Below are positions 8,223-17,881 of a stretch of 64,000 nt of DNA, in pieces. Within the stretch, counting starts at the first letter, position 1, and each line of letters begins with the position of its first letter. Under the pieces are notes generated by a model, which was given only the letters and a program-made list of their open reading frames with translations, made no database searches and was not told the DNA's origin. The translations under genes and the position numbers were made by a program. Source of the stretch: Methylomicrobium sp051061015 (lineage in GTDB: Bacteria; Pseudomonadota; Gammaproteobacteria; Methylococcales; Methylomonadaceae); contig JBPFEG010000005.1 in the NCBI GenBank assembly GCA_051061015.1, positions 1 to 64,000 of the forward strand. The letters are read 5' to 3'.

Positions 8223-10655
8223 ATGAGTCAAGAAAACGATCAGACAACCAGCAAAGATCAATACGATAGTTCAAATATCCAGGTATTGAAGGGGCTCGAT
8301 GCGGTCAGAAAACGTCCCGGCATGTACATCGGCGACACCGACGACGGCACCGGCCTGCATCACATGGTTTTCGAGGTCGTCGACAACTCGATCGACGAGG
8401 CGCTTGCGGGCTATTGCAAGGAAGTGCATGTGATCATTCACAACAACGGCTATGTCTCGGTCAAAGACGATGGACGCGGCATCCCGGTCGATATTCACGA
8501 AGAAGAAGGCCGCTCGGCAGCTGAAGTAATCTTGACCGTACTGCACGCAGGCGGAAAATTCGACGATAACGCCTACAAGGTCTCGGGCGGCCTGCATGGC
8601 GTCGGCGTATCGGTGGTGAATGCGCTGTCCGAAGAACTGGAGCTCGAAATCCGCAAGAACGGTAAGCTGCACAAACAAACCTATAGGATGGGCGAACCGG
8701 TCGCGCCGCTCGAAGCGGTCGGCCCGGCGGAAGGCAGCGGCACCAAAATCAAATTCAAGCCGAGCGCGTTGACCTTCACCGATGTCGAGTTTCACTACGA
8801 TATCCTCGCCAAGCGCCTGCGCGAACTCTCATTCCTGAATTCCGGCGTCAGGATCATCCTCGAAGACGAACGCACCGACAAACAGGATGTGTTCGAATTC
8901 GAAGGCGGCATCTCGGCTTTTGTCGAGCATCTGAACAAGAATAAAACCCCGCTGTTCCCGGAAGTGTTTCATTTCTTGACCGAAAAAGACGGCGTGACGG
9001 TCGAAGTCGCGATGCAGTGGAATGACTCCTACCAGGAAAACGTATTCTGCTACACCAACAACATCCCGCAGCGCGACGGCGGCAGCCATCTGGCCGGTTT
9101 CCGCGGCGCACTGACCCGCACAATCAATCAATACATCGAAACCAGCGGGCTGGCGAAGAAGGAAAAGGTCGCCACCACCGGCGATGACGCGCGCGAAGGC
9201 TTGACTGCGGTATTGTCGGTGAAAGTGCCGGACCCGAAGTTCTCCTCGCAAACGAAAGACAAACTGGTCTCGTCCGAAGTCAAACCGATCGTCGAGTCGG
9301 CGATGAACGAGAAACTGCAGGAATTCCTGCTCGAAAAACCACAAATCGCGAAAACGATCGCGATGAAGATTGTCGATGCGGCACGGGCGCGCGAGGCGGC
9401 CCGGAAGGCCCGCGAGATGACCCGTCGCAAAACCACGCTCGACATTGCGGGACTCCCCGGCAAACTGGCCGACTGCCAGGAAAAGGACCCGGCCCTGTCC
9501 GAACTGTTCCTCGTCGAAGGAGACTCGGCGGGCGGCTCCGCAAAACAGGGTCGCGACCGCCGCACCCAGGCAATCCTGCCCTTGAAAGGCAAGATTTTAA
9601 ACGTCGAAAAGGCCCGCTTCGACAAGATGATCTCATCCGAAGAAGTAGGGACGCTGATCACCGCGCTCGGCTGCGGAATCGGCAAAGACGAGTACAACCT
9701 AGCCAAACTGCGTTACCACCGGATCATCATCATGACCGACGCGGACGTGGACGGCTCGCACATCCGTACCCTGTTGCTAACCTTTTTCTACCGGCAATTG
9801 CCCGAAATCATCGAAAAGGGCTACATCTATATCGCCCAGCCGCCGCTTTATAAAGTTAAAAAAGGCAAGCAGGAGCATTACGTAAAGGACGATTCGGGGT
9901 TGAACGAATACCTGATCCAGCAGGCACTGGACAAGGCGCAACTATTCACCAACGAAGGCGTACCGCCGATTCAGGGCCAGGGTCTCGAAAAACTGGCGCG
10001 AGAATTTACCGAAGTCACGCACACCATCGACCGGTTGGCGAGACGCTACGACAGCGGCTTTCTGGAACAATTAACGCTGATGGAAGTGGTAAGCGAGCCG
10101 CTGCTGAAGGACAAGGAAGCGTTGAACGCATGGGTGACAAACATTCGGGAAAATCTAGCTGCAGCGGATGATAAAACCGTTTATGCGATCGAATTAAATT
10201 ACCGGCACGAACAGGACTTTACGATTACAGTCGACAAGCGCCAGCACGGCAACAACAAACAGTTCGTCGTGCCGGCCAGCTTTTTCAACGGCAAGGACTA
10301 TCAAAAAATCGCGCAGTATGCAGAATTGACCGCCGGCATGTTCAATGCCTCATCGTATATGCAGATAGGCGAGAAACAACAGCCGGTCGCTAACTTCAAG
10401 GAAGCGTTCGACTGGATGATGCGGGAAATCAAGAAAGGCCAGCACATCCAGCGTTATAAAGGCCTTGGCGAGATGAATCCGGAACAACTCTGGGAAACCA
10501 CGCTCGATGCGAACAACCGCCGCTTACTGCAAGTCAGAATCGAAGACGCGATCGCGGCGGACGAAATCTTTACTACCCTGATGGGCGACGTGGTCGAGCC
10601 GCGCCGGGATTTCATTGTGAAGAACGCGCTGGATGTGGCGAATTTGGACGTCTAG
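8223..10655 (+). CDS. gyrB: DNA gyrase subunit B
   Basis: GyrB is the ATPase subunit of the type II topoisomerase that introduces negative supercoils. The 810-residue length is that of gammaproteobacterial GyrB. The GHKL ATPase domain shows VRKRPGMYIGD, VVDNSIDEA and SGGLHGVGVSVVNALS; the TOPRIM domain shows FLVEGDSAGGSAKQGRDR and the metal-binding MTDADVDGSHIRTL; the C-terminal gyrase-specific end carries QRYKGLGEMNPEQLWETT. It starts 28 bases after recF and is followed by a strong terminator. Confidence 0.98.
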   Translation: MSQENDQTTSKDQYDSSNIQVLKGLDAVRKRPGMYIGDTDDGTGLHHMVFEVVDNSIDEALAGYCKEVHVIIHNNGYVSVKDDGRGIPVDIHEEEGRSAAEVILTVLHAGGKFDDNAYKVSGGLHGVGVSVVNALSEELELEIRKNGKLHKQTYRMGEPVAPLEAVGPAEGSGTKIKFKPSALTFTDVEFHYDILAKRLRELSFLNSGVRIILEDERTDKQDVFEFEGGISAFVEHLNKNKTPLFPEVFHFLTEKDGVTVEVAMQWNDSYQENVFCYTNNIPQRDGGSHLAGFRGALTRTINQYIETSGLAKKEKVATTGDDAREGLTAVLSVKVPDPKFSSQTKDKLVSSEVKPIVESAMNEKLQEFLLEKPQIAKTIAMKIVDAARAREAARKAREMTRRKTTLDIAGLPGKLADCQEKDPALSELFLVEGDSAGGSAKQGRDRRTQAILPLKGKILNVEKARFDKMISSEEVGTLITALGCGIGKDEYNLAKLRYHRIIIMTDADVDGSHIRTLLLTFFYRQLPEIIEKGYIYIAQPPLYKVKKGKQEHYVKDDSGLNEYLIQQALDKAQLFTNEGVPPIQGQGLEKLAREFTEVTHTIDRLARRYDSGFLEQLTLMEVVSEPLLKDKEALNAWVTNIRENLAAADDKTVYAIELNYRHEQDFTITVDKRQHGNNKQFVVPASFFNGKDYQKIAQYAELTAGMFNASSYMQIGEKQQPVANFKEAFDWMMREIKKGQHIQRYKGLGEMNPEQLWETTLDANNRRLLQVRIEDAIAADEIFTTLMGDVVEPRRDFIVKNALDVANLDV

Positions 10656-10753
10656 CAGGTTGTTCTGCCGGAGGACACACACTTAGTGAAAAAGTAATGT
10701 CACCAATGATGAAAAAATCCGGCTTTTCATCATTTCATACAATTATCTAATCA

Positions 10754-10803
10754 ACCTAACAGCCCTATTAAGATTACGATCTACCGGGTTGTTAGGTTTT
10801 TTT
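10754..10803 (+). terminator. Rho-independent terminator after gyrB
   Basis: ACCTAACAGCCC at 10754-10765 pairs with GGGTTGTTAGGT at 10786-10797, with one G-T pair, and the downstream arm runs into a tract of T residues to 10803. It lies about 100 bases past the gyrB stop and closes the dnaA-gyrB block. Confidence 0.9.
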
Positions 10804-11270
10804 GATTCATAAGCGGTACCAAATCATCGTCCAATTAAGGATGCTATCGGCGGCAGCATCTCTTGGAATTAGTCACTCCGGAATATTCTGTCGCATCCGA
10901 TTAGCGGCGTGAATTCCTGCGTCTCAGTGTACGGCTCCAAAAAAAAGCGGCTTAGAAATGAGGCATATTTTGGGGAGTTATTTCAGGATACGGCAAAAAG
11001 CCGGCTCATTTTCTCGAATGTTTCAGAACTGATTGTGGCTTGAATATCTACGCCCATATGAATGCGTAACCAAAGCAGATCAGTCAAGACACAATCAATC
11101 TCTGCCTTATTGAACAATCGGCCAAAAATGTGTCTCACTATAGTGAAGTGAGCAATAAGCTGGCTTCGGCCCGCCGTAAACACCGAAACCTGACATGTTA
11201 GGGCTACAACTGTCTCCATACGTGGGCAGGTAGCGCTTAACTTTCCGCTCCAGCTCCAAAGGAGAGTAAT
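10804..11270. other. Non-coding gap between gyrB terminator and pirin gene
   Basis: About 470 bases without a supportable gene. A minus-strand open frame (10983-11336) crosses the start of the pirin gene, has no ribosome-binding site I can see, and resembles no protein I know, so it is not called. The last bases (AAAGGAG at about 11258) are the ribosome-binding site of the pirin gene. I see no repeats or RNA genes here. Confidence 0.5.
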
Positions 11271-11996
11271 ATGTTTGAACTTCGTAAAGCCCAAGACCGA
11301 GGCATTACCGATCTTGGCTGGCTCAATTCCCGGCATACGTTTTCATTCGGCCATTATTACGAATCGCAACAGCAAGGCTTTTCCGATCTACTGGTCATTA
11401 ACGATGACCGGGTGCAACCGGGGATGGGATTTGGCACCCATCCTCATGCCAATATGGAGATTTTTTCTTACGTGCTTGAAGGGACATTGGAACACAAGGA
11501 TTCCATGGGAACCGGCTCTAGTATCTATCCCGGCGATGTACAGATGATGAGCGCCGGTACCGGCATCCGGCACAGCGAATTCAACCCTTCTAAAACCCAC
11601 CTCGTCCACTTCCTGCAAGTCTGGATTGTACCCGAACAAAAACAAGTAACTCCGCGTTACCAGCAAGTCCGCGTTGACGAGGCGCAGAAGCGTGGACGAC
11701 TGTGTCTGATTATTTCACCGGATGGCAAAGAAGGCTCGCTCTCTGTTTATCAGGACGTGCAGGTCTTTGCAGGGCTTTTTAATGGGACTGAATCCGCTGA
11801 ACTCGAAGTCGGCTCAAACCGGTACGCTTATGTGCATATGGCGCGGGGCAGTCTGGACATTAATGGCCTCCGCCTTAACGAAGGTGATGGTGTGCGCATA
11901 AGGGATGAACAAAAATTAAGATTTTCCAGGGGAGAAAATGCAGAAGTTTTGGTTTTCCGCTTGCGCCCCAATGAGCGTCCCAACTTAGGCCGTTAA
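11271..11996 (+). CDS. Pirin family protein (YhhW-like bicupin)
   Basis: The 241-residue protein is a pirin/YhhW-type bicupin; some members are quercetin 2,3-dioxygenases, but the physiological role is generally unclear. The N-terminal cupin has the metal-binding pattern GFGTHPHANMEIFSYVLEGTLEHKDS, with the usual two histidines and the glutamate, and a further histidine in AGTGIRHSEFN. The C-terminal cupin (about 150-235) is plainer. A strong ribosome-binding site (AAAGGAG) precedes the ATG. It is followed after 14 bases by the GH63 gene, so they may be co-transcribed. Confidence 0.92.
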   Translation: MFELRKAQDRGITDLGWLNSRHTFSFGHYYESQQQGFSDLLVINDDRVQPGMGFGTHPHANMEIFSYVLEGTLEHKDSMGTGSSIYPGDVQMMSAGTGIRHSEFNPSKTHLVHFLQVWIVPEQKQVTPRYQQVRVDEAQKRGRLCLIISPDGKEGSLSVYQDVQVFAGLFNGTESAELEVGSNRYAYVHMARGSLDINGLRLNEGDGVRIRDEQKLRFSRGENAEVLVFRLRPNERPNLGR

Positions 11997-12010
11997 CAAC
12001 TAAGGCGAAG

Positions 12011-14686
12011 ATGACAAACTCTGCCAACCTATCCCAACCGAAGGGCGAAAAATCCCGCCCCCTTATTGCCGAACAACAGCGCATGACAGCGCAGAACAGC
12101 GGCGATACAGCATGGCGTTTATGGGGGCCGTATCTGAGCGAACGTCAATGGGGCACGGTGCGCGAGGACTACAGCAAGAACGGGGACGCCTGGGACTATT
12201 TCAGCCACGAGCATGCCCGCAGCCGAGCCTACCGCTGGGGCGAGGACGGCATCGCGGGCCTCTGCGATGAAAAGCAGAGACTGTGTCTAGGCTTGTGCCT
12301 ATGGAATGAGCAGGATCCAATCCTCAAGGAGCGACTGTTCGGTTTGACGAACGGCGAAGGCAATCACGGCGAAGACGTCAAGGAACTGTATTATTATCTT
12401 GATGCGACGCCCAGCCATTCCTACCTGAAAATGCTCTACAAGTATCCGCAACAGGCATTCCCTTATGCGGCATTGATCGAAGAGAACCGCAAGCGCGGCA
12501 GGGACAGGCCGGAATTCGAATTACTGGACACCGGCCTGTTCAACGATAACCGCTACCTCGACGTGTTCGTCGAATACGCCAAGGCCGATGTCGATGACAT
12601 CCTGATGCTGATCACCGTGCATAATCGTGGCGCGGACGCGTCCCCATTACACGTGCTGCCGCAACTCTGGTTCCGCAATACCTGGAGTTGGGGTTACGAT
12701 GCCACTCGCCCACGGATGTCCGTCGCCGCAAACGGTGCTCTCATGATCCAACAGGCAGACCTGGGCAGTTACCATGGTTATTTCGACGGCGACCCCGAAC
12801 TGTTGTTCTGCGACAATGAAACCAATCTGCCCCGTTTGTATAATCAGCCAACCGCCGGCTATTTCAAGGATGCTATTCATGACTACCTCATCCTCGGCAA
12901 ACGCCATGCCGTCAATCCGGAGCGCTATGGCACCAAGGCGGCGGGACATTTTCGTTTTTCTGTTCCGGCACACGGCCGGGTTGAAGTACGCCTGCGCCTG
13001 AGCAAAAATCAGAAGCTACGGCCTTTTGATGACTTCGATGCCCTCCTCGCCGCGCGTCGCAGCGAGGCTGACGACTTTTATGCCGAACTGCAAGCGGGGC
13101 TGACTGATGCCGATGCCAGATTGATCCAGCGTCAGGCCCTGGCCGGCATGATCTGGAGCAAACAGTTCTATTATTACGATATTCCGCAGTGGCTGAAAGG
13201 TGATCCGGCAACCATACCGCCGCCGATAGAACGTCTCAACGGGCGCAACAACGACTGGCAGCACCTGAACAATGCCGACATCATCTCCATGCCCGACACC
13301 TGGGAATACCCCTGGTATGCGGCCTGGGATCTGGCCTTTCACTGCGTGACGTTGGCGATGGTCGACCCCCGGTTCGCCAAGGACCAACTGCTGCTGATGA
13401 CGCGGGAATGGTACATGCACCCCAACGGCCAGATGCCCGCTTATGAATGGAATCTGGGGGACGTCAATCCGCCGGTGCATGCCTGGGCCGCGTGGGAGGT
13501 GTACAAATCCGAATGCCATAGCAATGGCGGCGTTGGTGATCTCGATTTCCTGGAACGGGTCATGCATAAACTGATCATCAATTTCACCTGGTGGGTCAAC
13601 CGCAAGGACGCCGATGACAACAATGTCTTTCAGGGCGGCTTTCTCGGCCTGGATAACATCGGCGTGTTCGACCGCAGCGCCCCGCTGCCGGCCGGCGGTC
13701 ACATTGACCAGGCCGACGGCACCAGCTGGATGGCGATGTACTGCCTGAACCTGATGCGCATCGCCCTGGAGCTGGCGCTGCATGACCGGGTTTATGAAGA
13801 TATCGCCACCAAGTTTTTTGAACATTTCCTCTACATTGCCAAAGCGATGGGTCATTTGGGCGGTGACCAGCGCGTCAGTCTTTGGAACGAGGAAGACCAG
13901 TTTTTCTATGATGTGCTGCGCTCTCCTGACGGTAAAAGGATTCCGCTCAAAGTGCGCTCGATGGTCGGGCTGATTCCATTTTATGCAGTAGAGATCCTCG
14001 AGCCCGAACTGCTGGACAAACTGCCGGACTTTAAACGGCGGCTGAAATGGTTTCTCGATTACCGGCCCGATCTGGCGGCGCTGGTCTCCGACTGGAACAA
14101 GCCGGGACATGGCGACCGGCGCCTGCTGTCACTGCTTCGTGGCCACCGGATGAAAAAGCTGTTGCAGCGCATGCTGGACGAGACCGAGTTTCTATCCGAA
14201 TACGGCGTACGTTCTTTGTCGCGCGCACATTACGGTCAACCGTATGTGGTCAGCTGCGCCAATAATCCGATGAGCGTGCACTATCAGCCGGGAGAAGCCG
14301 AATCCGGCATGTTCGGCGGCAATTCCAACTGGCGGGGCCCTGTCTGGTTCCCGGTCAATTATCTGTTGATCACTTCACTCCGGCGTTTTGCCAGTTTCTA
14401 TGAGGAGAATTTTAAAATAGAATGCCCGACTGGATCGGGACAGTTTCTATCAATCGATGAAATTGCCGATGAATTATCTCAGCGGCTGACCCGGATTTTC
14501 CGCAAGGACGCAAATGGACGCAGACCCGTCTATGGCCATGATGAAAGACTGCAAAACGACCCGCACTTTAAAGACTATCTGCTGTTCCACGAATATTTCC
14601 ATGGCGATGCGGGCCATGGCCTGGGGGCGTCACACCAGACCGGCTGGACCGGCTTGGTGGTAAAACTGCTGCAACCGCATTCCTGA
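12011..14686 (+). CDS. GH63-family glucosidase-like protein
   Basis: This 891-residue cytoplasmic-looking protein (no signal peptide) belongs to the large bacterial glucosidases related to GH63 mannosyl-oligosaccharide glucosidase, an (alpha/alpha)6-barrel fold. Visible family features are DTWEYPWYAAWDLAFH, the catalytic-region segment NGQMPAYEWNLGDVNPPVHAWA, DGTSWMAMYCL, and near the end GNSNWRGPVWFPVNYLL and DGDAGHGLGASHQTGWTGLV-like residues. It probably removes glucose from an alpha-glucoside or a glucosylated solute, but the true substrate cannot be read from sequence. It lies 14 bases after the pirin gene. Confidence 0.85.
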   Translation: MTNSANLSQPKGEKSRPLIAEQQRMTAQNSGDTAWRLWGPYLSERQWGTVREDYSKNGDAWDYFSHEHARSRAYRWGEDGIAGLCDEKQRLCLGLCLWNEQDPILKERLFGLTNGEGNHGEDVKELYYYLDATPSHSYLKMLYKYPQQAFPYAALIEENRKRGRDRPEFELLDTGLFNDNRYLDVFVEYAKADVDDILMLITVHNRGADASPLHVLPQLWFRNTWSWGYDATRPRMSVAANGALMIQQADLGSYHGYFDGDPELLFCDNETNLPRLYNQPTAGYFKDAIHDYLILGKRHAVNPERYGTKAAGHFRFSVPAHGRVEVRLRLSKNQKLRPFDDFDALLAARRSEADDFYAELQAGLTDADARLIQRQALAGMIWSKQFYYYDIPQWLKGDPATIPPPIERLNGRNNDWQHLNNADIISMPDTWEYPWYAAWDLAFHCVTLAMVDPRFAKDQLLLMTREWYMHPNGQMPAYEWNLGDVNPPVHAWAAWEVYKSECHSNGGVGDLDFLERVMHKLIINFTWWVNRKDADDNNVFQGGFLGLDNIGVFDRSAPLPAGGHIDQADGTSWMAMYCLNLMRIALELALHDRVYEDIATKFFEHFLYIAKAMGHLGGDQRVSLWNEEDQFFYDVLRSPDGKRIPLKVRSMVGLIPFYAVEILEPELLDKLPDFKRRLKWFLDYRPDLAALVSDWNKPGHGDRRLLSLLRGHRMKKLLQRMLDETEFLSEYGVRSLSRAHYGQPYVVSCANNPMSVHYQPGEAESGMFGGNSNWRGPVWFPVNYLLITSLRRFASFYEENFKIECPTGSGQFLSIDEIADELSQRLTRIFRKDANGRRPVYGHDERLQNDPHFKDYLLFHEYFHGDAGHGLGASHQTGWTGLVVKLLQPHS

Positions 14687-14732
14687 TTTTTAATTTTAAA
14701 CGTCATCGTCGGCTGTCGGCAGTAATTCCAGT

Positions 14733-15344
14733 TCATTTCTTTTCGACCGTGATCTCGACGCGCCGGTTCTGCTGTCGACCTTCCGGATTGTCGCTGCCAT
14801 CGGGGTTGGTGTTCGAGGTTTCAGGCTTCGTCTCACCGAAGCCTTCGGCAGTGATACTCGATTCGGGGATGCCTTTCTTTTTAACCAGCCAGTCTTTCAC
14901 GGCTTCAGCGCGCCGTTTTGAAAGCGCGGAGTTTACGCGCTGTGAGCCTTTGGAATCGGTATGCCCTGCAATGAGCACCTTGCCCTCGGGGAACTGGGCA
15001 ATCACTGTCCCGACTTTGTCGAGAGTCTGCTCCGCCTCGGGCTTGATCCCGGCTTTACCGAAGTCAAACAGTACGTCACCTTCAAGTTTCATTGTGACGT
15101 CTTTTTCGGTTTCCTTTAGCTGAAGCGCCTTGCGGGCAGTTTCTTCGAGCTGCAGCTGCTTGCGTTGCAGTTCCAGCTGTTTCTTCTCCAGCTCAATCTG
15201 CTGTTTATCGATCTCGAGCTGTTTCTTCTGCATTTCAAGCGGGTTTTGGGCTTCCTGCGCAATTGCGGTGGATAAGCATGCCCACCCTAACACTATTGCG
15301 CAGATTGATAATCCAGTAAACGGGCGAAATTGTAACAGATGCAT
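14733..15344 (-). CDS. OmpA-family peptidoglycan-associated protein
   Basis: The 203-residue protein has an N-terminal signal peptide ending near CLSTAIAQ, a charged, glutamine/lysine/leucine-rich coiled coil with repeated KQLEL units (about residues 38-75), and a C-terminal OmpA-like domain (about 85-203) with VLFDFGKAGIKPEA, GHTDSKGS..VN..LSKRRAEAV and NRRVEITV. Such domains bind diaminopimelate of peptidoglycan noncovalently. The cysteine in the signal region is not a clear lipobox, so it may be periplasmic rather than a lipoprotein. A GAGGAG ribosome-binding site precedes the ATG. It stands alone, convergent with the GH63 gene. Confidence 0.9.
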   Translation of the reverse strand: MHLLQFRPFTGLSICAIVLGWACLSTAIAQEAQNPLEMQKKQLEIDKQQIELEKKQLELQRKQLQLEETARKALQLKETEKDVTMKLEGDVLFDFGKAGIKPEAEQTLDKVGTVIAQFPEGKVLIAGHTDSKGSQRVNSALSKRRAEAVKDWLVKKKGIPESSITAEGFGETKPETSNTNPDGSDNPEGRQQNRRVEITVEKK

Positions 15345-15881
15345 AATTTCTTACTCCTCGCTCAAAGACTATACGGGTATTGGTTTGCCCGTATATGACA
15401 AACAAACCCAGCACGGATGCCACTAGCCTTGTCCTCGGCAAGAATCGGGTGATTAACGCGATAGTCCCGGACCTGGCTATCTTATCGTCTGATAATAATC
15501 AGTGGACAAAAATTATCGTTGAAGGTTTACTTCGAGATGGGCTGGCAGCGGAATTTTAGATTCCGCCACCAGCCCCCAAACGGGTTGATTCCAGCCGGCA
15601 ATCCCAACACAGCGAGGGTAAACTTTTAAATGCATCTGCGGACGGAGTCCGGCTTCGCTTACGAACAAGCGGAACGCCGATTAAATCTAAACTTAAATCC
15701 TGCAGGGTTAGTCTTTAATAAAAAGAAAGAGCATCATTCAGGCCTGGAAATGGGGTTATTGAATATGCGCTTTTATATGGCGAAGATCTTCTATTTTCTC
15801 TGATTTTATTTTATACGGCACTTTTTAAACCAATAAACTTCCAGAGATTTCTCCGATAGATAGTTATGGACGGAGGTATTT
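15345..15881. other. Non-coding gap with long stem-loop
   Basis: This 537-base gap separates two divergent genes. At 15539-15575 there is a strong hairpin: GGGCTGGCAGCGGAAT and ATTCCGCCACCAGCCC pair with two mismatches around a 5-base loop. There is no T tract, so it is not a typical terminator; it may be a repeat or an RNA element. The ribosome-binding site GGAGG of the downstream oxidoreductase is at its end. I see no gene. Confidence 0.5.
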
Positions 15882-17396
15882 ATGAAAAAGACTTCCCTTT
15901 GGAAAGACGACGCCGAAACCAGTTCTTACGCTCCTTTGCAGAATGATTTAAACGTGGATGTCGCGATTGTCGGCGGCGGCATTACCGGAGTGACCGCCGC
16001 GCATTTACTGGCAAGGAAGGGTAAAAGCGTCGCCCTGCTCGAAGCCATGCGAGTGGGAGGTGGTACGACCGGTTTTTCTACCGGTAATCTTTATACCACT
16101 GTTGAAGAACAGCTACATACCATCCAATCCAAATTCGATCAGGAAACCCTCCAGGCCGTAGCCGCCTCCCGAACCGCCGCTGTCAGACATATAGAAAACA
16201 CAGTTCGCGAATTCGCTATCGATTGCGATTTTCACAGAAGACCTTGGCGTTTAATATCGGAAACCGAAACCGCCGATAAAATTCTTGAAAAGGAGTACAA
16301 AGCCTGCCTGGATGTGGGCTTGGACGCTTTTCTGGACAGCAATACGCCGCTGCCTTTCAATATCAGCAAAGCCCTTCGCGTCGAAGGCCAGGCGCAGTTC
16401 AATCCGATGCAGTACGTAAAAGCCCTGGCTGCACAGACGCAAAAGGCAGGTTGCTTGATATTCGAACATACCCCGGTCCTCCGCATTAAAGAAGGCTCTC
16501 CCAATATCCTGTCGACGAAGAACGGCACGGTGAGCGCAAACAGGGTCATCCATGCGACCCACTCGCCGAAAGGAGTCAGGGTTGTTCACGCCCTAATGGG
16601 GGCATATAGAGAATATGCGATTGCGGTAAAACTTAACTCGGGCAGTTATCCGGAAGGCATTTTTTGGATAATAAATAAGCCCGATCAATACTCCATTCGT
16701 TCCTATACCAGCAGAAACGGTGAAAAGTATCTGCTGGTTTTGGGCGAGCCTCATAAAGTCGGACACAAGAAGGACAATGAAATCTGTTTCCAGAATCTGG
16801 AAACCTATATCAGGACGCGCTTCGATGTGAAATCCGTCGACTATCAGTGGAGCGCGCAGAATTATAAATCGGCCGATGGCTTGCCTTATATGGGCGTCAT
16901 CAATGATAAAACCGGTGTTTATATTGCCACCGGCTTTGCCACGGATGGGCTGACGTATGGCACACTGGCCGCCATGATTATCAGCGACTTAATTCTGGGC
17001 AATAAAAACCCGTGGTCATTACTTTATGATCCCCGCCGGCACAATCCGCTCAAATCGGCAGGCCGCGTTATTAAGGAAAGCGCCCATGTGTTGATGCATT
17101 ATATGAGCGATCTGCCTTATCTGGCCGAAGCTAAAAGCGTTGCTGGCATACTGCCCGGCGAAGGCAAAACCATGGTAATAAAAGGCGAGAAATTTGCCGT
17201 GTACCGGGACGAAGCCGGAGATCTACATCAGGTTTCAGCCGTGTGCACGCACATGAAATGTATCGTGAACTGGAATGAAGAAGCGAAGAGCTGGGATTGC
17301 CCCTGTCATGGCAGTCGCTTCACGGTTGACGGCGAAGTAATCGAAGGGCCGGCCACAATCAACCTGCCGAAAAGGGAAACTCACAACCCGCATTAA
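15882..17396 (+). CDS. FAD-dependent oxidoreductase with C-terminal Rieske domain
   Basis: The 504-residue protein joins a DAO-type FAD oxidoreductase to a Rieske [2Fe-2S] domain. The N-terminal dinucleotide-binding motif is VAIVGGGITGVTAAHLLARKG; FAD contacts recur near GVYIATGFATDGLTYGTLA. The C-terminal 95 residues carry the Rieske ligands C-T-H (in AVCTHMKC) and C-P-C-H-G-S. This architecture is known in bacteria as an iron-sulfur oxidoreductase related to sarcosine/glycine oxidases, with unknown substrate. A GGAGG site precedes the ATG. The next gene, a small membrane protein, follows by 18 bases and may anchor or serve it. Confidence 0.9.
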   Translation: MKKTSLWKDDAETSSYAPLQNDLNVDVAIVGGGITGVTAAHLLARKGKSVALLEAMRVGGGTTGFSTGNLYTTVEEQLHTIQSKFDQETLQAVAASRTAAVRHIENTVREFAIDCDFHRRPWRLISETETADKILEKEYKACLDVGLDAFLDSNTPLPFNISKALRVEGQAQFNPMQYVKALAAQTQKAGCLIFEHTPVLRIKEGSPNILSTKNGTVSANRVIHATHSPKGVRVVHALMGAYREYAIAVKLNSGSYPEGIFWIINKPDQYSIRSYTSRNGEKYLLVLGEPHKVGHKKDNEICFQNLETYIRTRFDVKSVDYQWSAQNYKSADGLPYMGVINDKTGVYIATGFATDGLTYGTLAAMIISDLILGNKNPWSLLYDPRRHNPLKSAGRVIKESAHVLMHYMSDLPYLAEAKSVAGILPGEGKTMVIKGEKFAVYRDEAGDLHQVSAVCTHMKCIVNWNEEAKSWDCPCHGSRFTVDGEVIEGPATINLPKRETHNPH

Positions 17397-17414
17397 TTTT
17401 TGGAGGGCCAGGCA

Positions 17415-17747
17415 ATGATCGTATCAGCCATCGTCTTATTTTCACTTGCTGCGCTGCTCGGTATTTTTCTTTTGACCTTCGTGCTGAGAGGCAAGCACAC
17501 GCCCAAAGCTGTTACCTTCTCGCACGGGCCTTTGGCCGCAACCGGGCTTGTCCTGCTTATCATCTATACCTTCCAGCACAGACCGGCGCCCATCGAAAGC
17601 CTGCTGTTATTCGTTATCGCCGCGGCAGGGGGATTCGTCCTGATTGCCCTTGATCTTACCAGAACCGCCGCGCCTAAATGGTTAGCCATACTTCATGGAG
17701 TGATTGCGGTAGCGGGTCTGATGCTGCTGTTGAGATTTGCGTTTTGA
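17415..17747 (+). CDS. Small four-helix membrane protein
   Basis: This 110-residue protein has about four hydrophobic segments (SAIVLFSLAALLGIFLLTFVL; GPLAATGLVLLIIYTF; SLLLFVIAAAGGFVLIALDL; LAILHGVIAVAGLMLLLRFAF). The ATG at 17415 has a good ribosome-binding site (GGAGG at 17402-17406). Histidines sit at or near the membrane boundaries (FSHG, FQHR, ILHG), which could bind heme, but that is speculation. It follows the Rieske oxidoreductase so closely that they are probably one operon. Confidence 0.75.
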   Translation: MIVSAIVLFSLAALLGIFLLTFVLRGKHTPKAVTFSHGPLAATGLVLLIIYTFQHRPAPIESLLLFVIAAAGGFVLIALDLTRTAAPKWLAILHGVIAVAGLMLLLRFAF

Positions 17748-17770
17748 TACAATCTCGGCCGTAACGTTGT

Positions 17771-17800
17771 CATGAAAAATTTAGGTATTTTTTCATCATG
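17771..17800 (+). terminator. Possible weak terminator hairpin
   Basis: ATGAAAAAT and ATTTTTTCAT form an AT-rich stem around a short loop 25 bases after the preceding stop codon. The stem has little GC, so it is only a weak candidate for a terminator or an mRNA-stabilising hairpin. Confidence 0.3.
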
Positions 17801-17881
17801 CCCCAGCCGCAGAATTTTTTATAAAATGCATGCGGTCAAAGGCGCACAATCGATAACAGTAGTTAATAGAACCACATTGGT

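Noticed and set aside
10983..11336. 117-codon open frame on the minus strand
   Set aside because: It crosses the start and ribosome-binding site of the pirin gene, has no ribosome-binding site of its own and resembles no protein.
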